Shown piece after piece: positions 54,989 through 64,000 of a DNA stretch of 64,000 nt (the stretch's first letter is position 1; the number at the start of each line of letters is the position of its first letter). The position numbers and the translations under genes were made by a program. Source of the stretch: Tanypteryx hageni. Taxonomy: Eukaryota; Arthropoda; Insecta; Odonata; Petaluridae. Below the pieces are notes generated by a model. It had not been told where the DNA came from and ran no database searches. It saw only the letters and a list, made by a program, of their open reading frames with translations. Where the stretch lies: positions 59,146,057 through 59,210,056 of the forward strand of contig CM054120.1 of NCBI GenBank assembly GCA_028673005.1, written 5' to 3'.

Positions 54989-55966
54989 AATATATTTCTA
55001 TCCTTCGTATATAAAAGCGTGTCGGTTTAAGGACGGAGTGCGGAACTTTCAGAAATTTGATAACTTTTTCTCAGATTAGACAATTCCAAATTTTGGAACG
55101 AACATCAGCCTAGTTTCAGATATTTTATGCATGACATATTTTTTGGATATCGGTTTCGAATCATTTCAGATCAGTTAGCATGACACTACCAAATGTTACT
55201 CGGTTGTGCGTGGACCATATGTTAGCACTAAATTTGCGGGCTGCTTTATGGCACCGCAACCAATCCGCGGGCCGCATCCATGATAAGATCATTATTGAAA
55301 ACCCAACCTGCGTAGAGTGATTTAAAATGGTAATGAAAATTAAACTGCGGATATTTTCGAGGTGTTTTTTTATAAATTTCTAGGATTATTTAAAAATATT
55401 CTATAACAAATAAGTTTGAGTTTGATCTGCGTCAAATTACGTAGAATCTTGCTTCGCGGACCTCGTGTTTGATACCCCTGCCCTAGGCATATCGGTTCAA
55501 GTGTGTAAAGGAATTTTTGAAGTATCACTGAGGTGACTAGATTTTTCGAAACCAAACAGATTATATTGATGTGGTAAGAATATATAAAAAAGCGTGCCAC
55601 AGGGTAAATTTTCTTCAGATTTTGTATTACATCTACATATTACCCTGAAAGTCACCTTGACGGTGGATGCAAGGTGGTACCGCGCACCAAGTTCCTAACT
55701 AATTAATATTCACAGTTATCTATTGTCGTCACGTATTGTCCTAGGGAATAAGGACTCCTTATACCTCTCCGTCCTACTATCTATTTCGCGAATCTTGTCC
55801 TTATTATCCTTCCGTCTGATACACGTTGGTTGTCGAATAATATCCTTTGTTTCATTTACGAATATCTCCGACCTATATTTATCTAGAAGTTTACGTCCCG
55901 CCTGTAATTTACGATCTTTCAACGTTGGCTAACTCAACTCATCAGTGAGTAACGTACCGCTCTGTT

Positions 55967-57139
55967 TTAATCGTAATTCTTTTTCACTAATCTAGCTGCT
56001 CGCCGCTGTATTTTTTCTAAATCCTTTATGAGTCCCCTCTGATATGGATCCCAAACCGCTGCTGCGTATTCCATTTGAGGTCTAACCAACGATAAATAAC
56101 AGGATTCTCTCACCTTTTCCGTGCTTTTCCTGACTATCCTACACACAAAAGCCAAATTCTTATTTGCCGCACCTATCACTCGTCTTATGTGGGTGTCCCA
56201 AGACAGGTCACGATTCAAGGTTACCCCGAGGTAGTTCACGGATTCCGAAACAGGAATGCTCTCACCATCTATCGAGTAGGTAAACACGGATGATGGGCTT
56301 CTAGATTTCCAAAAGTTTAGAACGTTACTCTTTTTCTGATTGATTTCTAGCTGCCATCCCTTGCACCAAACAGATAACGCATCCAGATAATCCTGAAGCT
56401 GGCTATGGTCGCTAGGAGCACTAATTTCTCTATAGACTACGGTGTCATCCGCAAAAAGCCTGATATTACTTTTTACAACTGAGCTGATGTCGTTTATATA
56501 AAGCAAGAAAAGCATAGGTCCGATCACACTTCCCTGCGGCACTCCAGAGACTACATCTGCCACACTCGAGGATTTACCATCGATGACTACTTTTTGTTTT
56601 CTATTCCAAAGGAAAGCGCGAACCCAGTTAATGACTTTAACATTAACGCCAAGATTTCCCAATTTTAATAACAACTTACGGTGGGGAACCCTGTCAAAAG
56701 CTTTTCTAAAATCAAGGAACACTGCATCGACCTGCTTATTATTTTCGCCGCATGATAAAACATCATTCACAAACAGACCGAGTTGGGTGTCACAGGATCT
56801 ACCTTTTCTTAAGCCATGTTGACAGCTGACTAAGAACGATCTACTCTCAAGATAACGCATTGTGTTGCTAACAATAATGTGAGAAATCGGCCTATAATTT
56901 TCGGGGTTTTCTTTGTCACCTCCCTTATGAATGGGTGTGACGTGTGCTAGTCTCCAATCATCAGGAACCTCACAGAGGGTAAGGGATTTCTCGAATACTA
57001 TCCGAAGGAAGGGAGCTATTTCTTCTGCTAGTTCTTTTAATACACGCGCGGGAATTCCTTCTGGTCCTGGAGTTTTGTTGGGCTTTATCGCACCCAGTTG
57101 CTTCGCTATTCCTGCCTCATAGATTTTAATATTATCCAT
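55967..57139 (-). pseudogene. Reverse transcriptase of LINE D, 390 codons open
   Basis: The longest open frame in the window. NKTPGPEGIPARVLKELAEE, WRLAHVTPIHKGGDKENPENYRPIS, GLRKGRSCDTQLGLFV, DAVFLDFRKAFDRVPHRKLL (motif A), VSGVPQGSVIGPMLFLLYIN (B), RLFADDTVVYREI (C), QLEINQKKSNVLNFW, VNYLGVTLNRDLSWDTHIRR, RRAARLVKKNYD. A short deletion after NYRPIS removes the usual LTSISCKILEHI segment (compare 27121-27170). The tail 55716-55922 is in another frame. All catalytic Asp are present. Upstream (57140-57610) the pre-RT region is frame-broken. Confidence 0.9.
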
Positions 57140-57610
57140 CCGAGTACATCCATCGGGAATAAGATTATCTTCAAGTCTATCTCCACCTGCCGTGAACGCC
57201 TTAGCGAAGTAAACGTTTAGTAGATTAGCTTAATCCTCCCCATCGTGAAGGATGTCTCCGGAATCACATCGTAGGGAGGGTATTGAAGGACCCCCTCCCT
57301 TGACTTCTCTTACATAGGACCAGAACGCTTTTGGATCCTCCTTCAATTTTGTATTTAATACCTCATTCCGGAAGGTGTTAAATGCGTTACGCACGGTTTT
57401 TCTCGCTAGTACGCGGGCACTGTTATACTCATGGACTATAGCTGTGCGATACTCATCGGAAGCGGTGGTAGGTATGTTTTTTAATTTTGCGTGGCTACGC
57501 CTCTGCCGTCTTAAGGCAATCCTGACTTCCTTATTAAACCAACGAGGTTCTTTCTAATCAGATTTTAACTTACTGAGGATAAATCTATTGATACCTTTTC
57601 CTAATATATC

Positions 57611-58501
57611 CTAAAAAAATAACCATGATGGCTCCATACCTAATCGTTCTGTCTTTTCACGATAACTGACAAAGGTACTTTTGAGATGTAAGCTGAAACT
57701 TTTAAAGTCGGCCTTGGTGAAAGTGTATACATTCCGTAGAGGCTTAGGATGTCTTTTGAACTTTAATTCGCACTCCGCATACACAGCTCGATGGTCGCTA
57801 AGTCCATCCTCTGTGGATACCTTAGTTATCCTATGCGGGATGTTAGAAGCAAGCAAGTCGAGAACATTGCCCGAACGCGTGGCTTTTCGTACCATCTGGG
57901 TTAGGGAATATTCATGAAACGTGTCAATTAAGGCTTCACTCGATTCGCGTTCTTTACCTCCCGTAACGAAACATAGGTTTTCCCAATCGATTGACGGTAA
58001 GTTAAAATCGACTCCAATTATCACGTAAGCGTCGATCATAATAGATCTAAGCTTGGCTAATTGCCTCTCTAAACTTAAAATATAATCAACTTTGGCATTA
58101 GATGGTCTGTAAAATGAGCATAAATATATCTTTTTCGAATTATCCTTACCTAGGCGGCACCACGCGCTCTCGGTCGTTTCATCGATAATAGGGATCTGAC
58201 AACTATCGTACTTTTCACTTATTGCCAAAAATACTCCGCCACCTATTCTATTGGCACAGTCTTTTCTGTATACTCTATAGCTTTTCGGAAAAATTTCTTG
58301 GCTAGCGAAATCTTCAGTGAGCCAACTTTCCGTGCCTATAACTACATCCGCATGCAACGTGCGAATTACGTGTTCAAGTTCGGCAGACTTCCTACGAATG
58401 CTGCGGCAGTTTAAAACTATAATATTTAATTTCTCGTTATCGCCCAAAGCATTAACTGCTCTCTTACGGCTTTTGCAGGTGGACCAGAAACTGTATTGCA
58501 C
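57611..58501 (-). pseudogene. Endonuclease of LINE D, 296 codons open
   Basis: NIIVLNCRSIRRK, VVIGTESWLTED, RANRIGGGVF-like CANRIGGGVFLA, IYLCSFYRPSNA, YVIIGVDFNLPSIDW, TRSGNVLDLLASN and GLSDHRAVYAEC cover the catalytic Asn, Glu, Asp/Asn and Asp-His of AP-type endonucleases. It continues to the pre-RT words KADFKSFSLHLKSTF and stops at a TAG (WLFF). Open through the position where copies B and E carry TAA. Confidence 0.9.
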
Positions 58502-58550
58502 TCGATTTCCCTATGAAATCTCCTATTACGCCTACACCCTACCCTACTCT

Positions 58551-58873
58551 CTAATCTAAAAAAGACCTACCATGGTAGAAGATCCTACACGCTACACTCT
58601 GTGAAGCCTCGGTCGTGTAATGGACTCCAGAGCCGTTTAGGGGTACCCTACCCGATCCGAGAACCTGCCGGAGATCAACGAAGTCGACTCCCATGCCCAC
58701 ACAGAAATTCCATAGCCTTTGGTTTAGCCCCGCCACGCGGCTCCAAACCTCCGAACCACAGTCAATCCGCGGGACAATACTACAAACTGTGAGCCGCACA
58801 TCAGAACCCGACTCCTCTCGGACACGAGTGACCTCGGTGACCAAGTCCTCAAAAGAACTTAGAATCTCCTCGG
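58551..58873 (-). pseudogene. ORF1 esterase C-terminal fragment of LINE D
   Basis: SEEILSSFEDLVTEVTRVREES, TVCSIVPRID, GLNQRLWNFCVGMGVDFVD and SGVHYTTEASQSVA give the C-terminal half of the SGNH domain with its catalytic His. The catalytic Ser block is absent because the element is 5'-truncated. Confidence 0.8.
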
Positions 58874-59311
58874 ACATATCTTCATTATGCAGCAGCCCAT
58901 TGAGACATCTGTATCATCATCATCTCTGATGAAGGATCCGGCCTTGATATGGCTTCACTAAATTTATATTTCCGCGTGGCGCCATGGGTTTCTATATTAT
59001 ATCTATTAGAAACCATTAATCAATAACAAATGAATAAGATGTTGAGTTTTAACATTGATATTATATTAGTTTACATATAATTTTATTCTGAGTTAGATTA
59101 CTATATGTTTATCACTGGTTTATCACCGCTTAACATAAATAGAAAGGTTGACATGCGAAATATTCATGGTGACACTTATACAGATTGATCGGTGAAATTT
59201 TACAGAAATGTTTGATTTTGTTAACCAACGAAAAGGCAAAACACATCTAGACTATTGTTCCTCCATATAAATCGATCGATTTGGAATCGATATCGATTAT
59301 TACAATTTATT

Positions 59312-59769
59312 TTCAACGATAACCTATCACTAACACATGCAGGAGCACAGATTTAACACCCTATATAGCGGATTCGAAAGACACAATAGGAGCATACAAA
59401 ATCTAAGAGGCCATGAAAATAAAACCGAAGGTATGAAAAATCAATCGATTGCGTTCTTCGGCCGAGTGTCGCGTGCGAGCGGCAGCGAAATTTCGTCCGA
59501 ACATTATTCAAGTTGGGAGCCTATGACCGATCGATAATAAATACAAATAATTGTCTCAAAAAAGGTTTTATAAACTATCGCCATTTGAAGATAGGATGAC
59601 TTCAATTTCGTAAATATTTCCATTTGGATTTTTGAAAATATTTTGTAATGACACAAAGTTAGCGCCATGTTGTTAAAGCAAATCTTAATGAACACACAAT
59701 TTAATCTAGCAACAAGATGAATGCATGAAAGAGAAATCATTCGACAATTTAATATTTCCTACTGTTTGA
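59312..59769. other. No recognisable feature
   Basis: Beyond the breakpoint of duplication II. No repeat partner, coding motif or terminus recognised. Confidence 0.5.
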
Positions 59770-60025
59770 ATAGTTGAGCGATGGATCTGTCAGGAAATAC
59801 TCCAATCAGCCACATTGCAGCCACGTTCGGACACCGTGGTCTACAGTTGTCTCTGCTTTTCCTTCGGTTCCTTCAGGTTTGCGATTTGGCAATATCATGG
59901 AATTTCAGAGCTGAAGAAAATCTTAGTCTACCATATTAGATTAGGACTAAGGGATAATAAATGTGAGAAGTAGTCGAGGATAGATATAGGATAGAGGACG
60001 TTAGCAGGGATAGGGAGAATGCGAT
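59770..60025 (+). repeat. R2 short repeat family, copy 3
   Basis: gcgatggatctgtcagg to gagaatgcgatgtaaaa. Joined at about 60030 to a hAT-like element end. Confidence 0.6.
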
Positions 60026-60049
60026 GTAAAAACTGGACATATTGAAAAA

Positions 60050-60443
60050 TATTCCCGAGTAGTCAGTGCCTAACCAGGTTAAGATTGTGGTAATGGGAAC
60101 GGGGTACAAGAGACACCAAAATTTAAGCGTCAACGTCAAATTTAATTTAATGTTTCGATGCTTCAGCGATCGAATCTAACCACCAATGTCAAAGCCCCCT
60201 TAATAGCCCAAACGCCCCCCTAAAGTTAGTAGTCACCTCAAAGCCCCCCTGAATGGCAGTAGCACCCCCATGGGGGGCGCTACCGCCCACGTTGGGAAAC
60301 GCTGATCTACATCATAAATAGCGGGTAACTTGTCCTTGAGAGAAAACAAAGCCGTGACCCTGAAATTGCCAGATGCGCTAACAACCTCTCAACCGAGTCA
60401 GAAGGAATTGTGTCATATCATCTTCACTTCATAATCTCCTATT
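60050..60443. mobile_element. hAT-like element end and shared flank
   Basis: Third copy of the element end at 6394-6640: cccacgttgggaaacgctg at about 60285-60303, next to atctacat, then the flank shared with 6253-6390 up to tcataatctcctattc. Confidence 0.5.
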
Positions 60444-60704
60444 CTACACCTACATCTACATTAAACCCTGCAAGTCACCTTTTTGGTGGATGGCAGGGGG
60501 TGCAGTGCACCAAGGGTCCATAGTTTTCCTACGTTATCTTTCTCTATTATGGTCTCTTATCGTCCTAGGGAAAAACGATCCTCTATATCGCTCTGTTCTA
60601 CAGTCGATCTTGCGAATCTTATCCTCACTGTCCTGCCTTCCGAGATACATCGAGCTTCTGATAAGTCCTACTACCTCATGCGTTAGTCCCCCCGATATAA
60701 AATT

Positions 60705-61736
60705 TTAAAGTCGTATAATTCTAGCCTGCAGCCTACGTTCCTCTAACGATGTCCATTTCAGATTTTCTATTAATGATGTTACGCTTTGTTTACTGTCGTA
60801 ATTCCTCTTTACAAATCTAACTGCCCTGAGCTGAACCTTTTCTATCTCGTTAGTGAGTCCCTTTTCGTAAGGATCCCACACAGCTGAAGCATGTTCGACT
60901 TGCGGTGGAACCAAGGATAAATAACATAATTCTTTCACTTTTTCGGAGCTATTTCGAGCTATTCTCCCTATAAAGGCCAGCTTTTTGTTAGCGGCACCTA
61001 TGAATCGGCGAATATGGGTGTCCCACGAGAGATCACGATGGATCGTGACTCCGAGATATTTAATCGAATCTGAAACTGGAATCTCTACTCCGTCCTACGA
61101 ATAATTATTATTCAACGAGATACTCTTGGTTCTCCAGAAGTTGATGACGCAGCTTTTCTTTTGGTTTATCACTAACTGCCATTCTTTACACCATGCAGAA
61201 ATAGCTTCTAGCTCATGTTGGAGATACTGGTGGTCTTCCGGATTGCTTATTTACTCTATAGATGACGGTGTCGTCCGCGAAAACCTAATTTTACTCCTTA
61301 CTACTGAGCTAATATCGTTTATATAAATTTGAAATATTAACGGACCAATTACACTACCCTGTGGAACGCCAGAGACAACCTCCACTAAGTTCGAAGATTT
61401 CCCATCTATAACAACAATCTGCTTCCTATGATTTAAAAATTTACGGATCCAACTAACGATTTTAGAATTAACGCCTAAGGTTTCTAATTTCATTATTAAC
61501 TTCCTGTGAGGTACCTTATCAAAGGCTTTCCTAAAATCTAAGAAGATGGCATTGACCTGCGTATTCTTTTCTCCGCTTCTCAGTAAACAAATAACAAAAA
61601 GACCGAGCTGAGTATCACATGACCTACCTTTCCTGAAGCCGTGTTGACAATCATCACCACATTTCCATTGGGTAACTTCTTTTTTCTCCTGCTGTTGACA
61701 ATCATCTAACAATAAATTACTATCAAGAAATCGCAT
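60705..61736 (-). pseudogene. Reverse transcriptase of LINE E, broken
   Basis: The segment 61736-61251 has GFRKGRSCDTQLG, NAIFLDFRKAFDKVPH (motif A) and VSGVPQGSVIGPLIF (B). A frameshift just at the FADD motif (IRFSRTT) follows. The C-terminal parts are in other frames down to 60938-60705 (CYLSLVPPQVEHASAVWDPY, LRAVRFVKRNYD). A 51-bp insertion at 61656-61706 (counting the repeat) duplicates the CQ codons. Confidence 0.88.
61642..61706. repeat. 37-bp insertion with 14-bp direct repeats in LINE E
   Basis: tgttgacaatcatc at 61642-61655 and 61693-61706 flanks a 37-bp insert. Thirty-four bases of the insert equal 30954-30987, the end of the large insertion at the same RT site of LINE B. Confidence 0.85.
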
Positions 61737-62022
61737 TATGTTGCTAACGAGTATATGCTTGAGAATCTTACACGATATCGAAGTTAAAGAAATCGGCCTG
61801 TAATTTTCTGGGTTCTCCTTGTCGCCGCCCTTATGAATTGGGGTAACGTGCGCTAACCTCCAGTCGCTAGGGACCTCTGCGCGAGAAATGGATTTCTCGA
61901 TGATTATCAGAAGAAAAGGTGCTATTTCTTAAGCTAATTCTTTTAAAACGCGAGCAGGAATTTCTTCGGGGCCAGTGGCTTTGTTATATCTGATGGAACT
62001 TAATTGCTTTGATATTCCCACC

Positions 62023-62787
62023 TCAGAAAATACTATATCGTCCATCAGGTCCCCCCTTATTGCGGGTGCATAATGTACGCATTGGTCGCTGACGGCTGTG
62101 AATGCATTTACAAAATGACTGTTTAACAGGTTGGCTTTCTCTACGCTCTACGCTATCATAAATAACGTCACCCGAGTGATTACGCAGGGAAAGTATGGTA
62201 GGGCCTCTACCTTGGACCTCTCTCACATAGGACCAAAACGCTTTAGGGTCCTCCTTCAAATAATAATTTAATACCTTATTCCGGAAGTTAGTAAAAGGCT
62301 CGCGCATAGTAGTTCTCGCTTTAGCGCGGGATTCCTTAGGCGTCTTAACTTTAGTTGCTCTATAATCATCGGATGATGTAGACGGCATATTTTTTATTTT
62401 CGCGTGGCTTATTCTCTGACGCCTAAGCGCACTCATAAATTGCTTATTGTACCAACGTGGCTCTTTATTGTCGACCTTCAATTTAATTGTAATGTACTTA
62501 TCGATACTCTGTAGCATTATTTCCTTGAATAGTTTCCATGACGACTCAGCTTCTGATCGTTCGGTCATATCACGGAAGCCAGGTAGTATTTCTCGTAGGC
62601 GCGACCTGAAGCTTGAAAAGTTTGCCCTAGCAAATATATAAAACATTCTTTCAGGCTTGGGGTGCCTATCGATTTTCAACTTACACTCTGCATATACGGC
62701 CTGATGATCACTTATCCCATCTTCAATGGTGACTTTGTTTATTCTTTCTGGGACCTTAGTTGCTAATAAATCTAATATGTTTCCCAA
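62023..62787 (-). pseudogene. LINE E endonuclease end and pre-RT region
   Basis: 254 codons: GNILDLLATKVPERINKVT, GISDHQAVYAECKL (endonuclease Asp-His), then FSSFRSRLREILPGFRDM, LKVDNKEPRWYN, LNYYLKEDPKAFWSYVREV. It leaves frame near 62130 (SVERRES), where the other copies read VEKTN. Confidence 0.85.
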
Positions 62788-64000
62788 TCGCGTTGGCTTT
62801 CTGACTAATTAAAGGAGAGAGTGCTCGCAGAATGTTTCGATTAATGCCTCACAGGATTCGCGTTCTTTACCTCTAGATTAGAAACATAGATTTTCCCAAT
62901 CAATTGAGTGTAAGTTAAAGTCACCACCGACTATAACGATACCATCTTGATTTATCAGTCTAAGATTTGATATATGTTTCTCGAGACTTAAATACAATCT
63001 ACACCAGCGTTAGGTGTCCTGTAAAACAAGCATATGAACACCTTTATGGAGCCATCTTTACCTATGCGGCACCAAACACTCTCGATATCCTCGTCACTTA
63101 TCGGAATCTCACTGCTATCGTACTTATCGCTAACCGCTATGAAAACTCCCCCGCCCAATCTATTAGCGCGATCTTTTCTATAGACACGATAGTCTCTAGG
63201 AAATATCTCCTGACTCTGAATCTCATCCGTTAACCAACTTTCTGTGCCTATCACGAAGTCGGCATGCAGACTGCGAATAAGATGCTCGAACTCTGCAATT
63301 TTCTTACGGATGCTACGACAGTTCAGTACGACGACGTTTAATTTCTCAGTATCACTTCGCATACTAATCTCACCCTTGACTTTCTCTTCCACTCTAAAAC
63401 TACATGCGCTCCCACCACAATCACTCCCACGACTGTATGGCGTCACATCAAACCTGGAATTGCGACCCGTCGCGCCCTTTACGGAACATTCTATCAATGA
63501 CCTATCGCGAAATTGGTGCTGCATATTACGCTCGGTGTATATTCTATCATTAGATAATCTTTCGGGATTCTTATTTTCTACAAGTGCATCAATTATCCCC
63601 TGACCCAAAACTGACCTACACCCTGCCCTACTCTCTAGCCTAAAAAATCCCTACTGTGCTCAATAATCCAACTCGCTACTCTCCGAGCCGATTCGGGCGT
63701 GTAGTGAACACCAGAGTGATCCAGTGGTGCCCTGCACGATTCGATATTCGGTCGTAGGTCGACGAAGTCCTCTCCCAAGTCCCGACAGAAATTCCACAGC
63801 CTTCGGTTCAGGCATTCAACTCTACTTCAAACCTCAGAACCGCGGTCAATCCTAGGGACTATACTGCAGACAGTAAGCCGCACATCGGAACCCGACTCCT
63901 CTCGGACACGAGCAACCTCAGAGGCCAAGTCCTTAAATGAACTTAAAATCTCCTCCGACCCGCGCTTCGAGGCGTCGTTAGTCCCAACATGGACAACCAC
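62788..64000 (-). pseudogene. LINE E endonuclease and esterase, broken
   Basis: Endonuclease 63608-62988: EKLNVVVLNCRSIRKK, FVIGTESWLTDE, RANRLGGGVFIA, VFICLFYRTPNAGVD. After a frameshift near 62990 it reads DGIVIVGGDFNLHSIDWENLCF and a TAA at about 62879, the same codon as in copy B. Upstream of 63608 are esterase words (SGVHYTPESA region, then TVCSIVPRID and HVGTNDAS-type at the window edge). The catalytic Ser block is outside the window. Confidence 0.85.

Larger units (their letters stand above)
55627..58873 (-). mobile_element. CR1-like LINE copy D, 5'-truncated
   Basis: A distinct subfamily from A/B/C/E. The 3' end is at about 55627 (tail complement tacatctacatatta), and the 5' end is truncated within the esterase at about 58873. 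It is inserted in duplication arm II. The empty site is 13236-13252 in the other arm (gatatgttaatacaaaatc). No clear target duplication beyond a few bases. The best-preserved LINE coding region in the window. Confidence 0.9.
50586..59311. repeat. Right arm of inverted duplication II, with LINE D inserted
   Basis: Reverse complement of 12818-19530, interrupted by LINE D at 55627-58873. Contains the mirrored tandem units (51340-51970), cgtccgtccgtacg (51370-51385), an R2 copy (54115-54330) and the C/T-rich block as purines (53870-54040). It lacks about 200 bp and about 560 bp present in the left arm. Confidence 0.8.
60444..64000 (-). mobile_element. CR1-like LINE copy E, runs off the window
   Basis: Minus strand, same subfamily as B. 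The 3' tail complement ctacacctacatctaca is at 60444-60460; then RT, pre-RT, endonuclease and esterase up to the window end, with ORF1 N-terminus and 5' UTR presumably beyond. Shares with B a TAA in the endonuclease and a foreign insertion at one RT site. Confidence 0.9.

Noticed and set aside
1..64000. CRISPR array, operon or bacterial sequence
   Set aside because: No spaced short repeats, no ribosome-binding-site pattern and no tightly packed genes outside the Polintons. All content is eukaryotic transposon sequence.

Overview
The window is animal nuclear DNA made almost wholly of transposable elements and their wreckage. I see no host gene, rRNA, tRNA gene, operon or CRISPR array. It is AT-rich. 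The mix of Polinton/Maverick, CR1-like LINEs, pogo, BED-finger hAT and foldback elements fits an invertebrate, most likely an arthropod. That placement is an inference from element style, since nothing here is taxonomically diagnostic.

Layout. 1-4008: truncated Polinton on the minus strand. 4009-6886: a 1.1-kb repeat family (R1), a pyrimidine-rich tract, a LINE tail and a hAT-like end. 6887-10054: CR1-like LINE copy A. 10288-11525: pogo-like element with TIRs and flanking TA. 11539-12690: fragment of the right end of a Polinton. 12818-21800: largely non-coding repeats (long inverted repeats, degenerate tandem units). 21804-22873: second R1 copy. 23087-32374: foldback element whose right arm is split by LINE copy B (23697-32204), which itself carries a composite 3.8-kb insertion (27210-31000) containing a second LINE family with a 2A-like motif. 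32376-34388: LINE copy C. 34390-37449: mirror image of 4009-6886. 37450-47355: the longest Polinton, running polB, packaging ATPase, pX-like, pre-integrase ORF, integrase, minor capsid, major capsid, exonuclease-like ORF, adenain-like protease. It is interrupted by a compact 2.5-kb retroelement with 103-bp terminal direct repeats (40497-43011) and, at its end, by a hAT element (47356-50018). 50586-59311: inverted copy of 12818-19530 with LINE copy D inserted. 60444-64000: LINE copy E, running off the window.

Two large inverted duplications organise the region: 1-8886 with 32395-43400, and 12818-19530 with 50586-59311. Stops, a frameshift and deletions shared by the paired copies show that already dead elements were copied as DNA blocks. 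Later insertions (compact retroelement, hAT, LINE D, foldback) are each present in only one copy, so the paired empty sites give a relative chronology.

No element here looks fully autonomous today. The most intact reading frames are the 390-codon RT of LINE D, the 343-codon ATPase+pX frame, the 287-codon major capsid segment and the Gag-like and RT frames of the compact retroelement. The best candidates for something undescribed are that retroelement (RT and RNase H, but no visible integrase, protease or recombinase) and short repeats carrying a CTGAAGA-stem-GAAA core that resembles a hammerhead ribozyme core.
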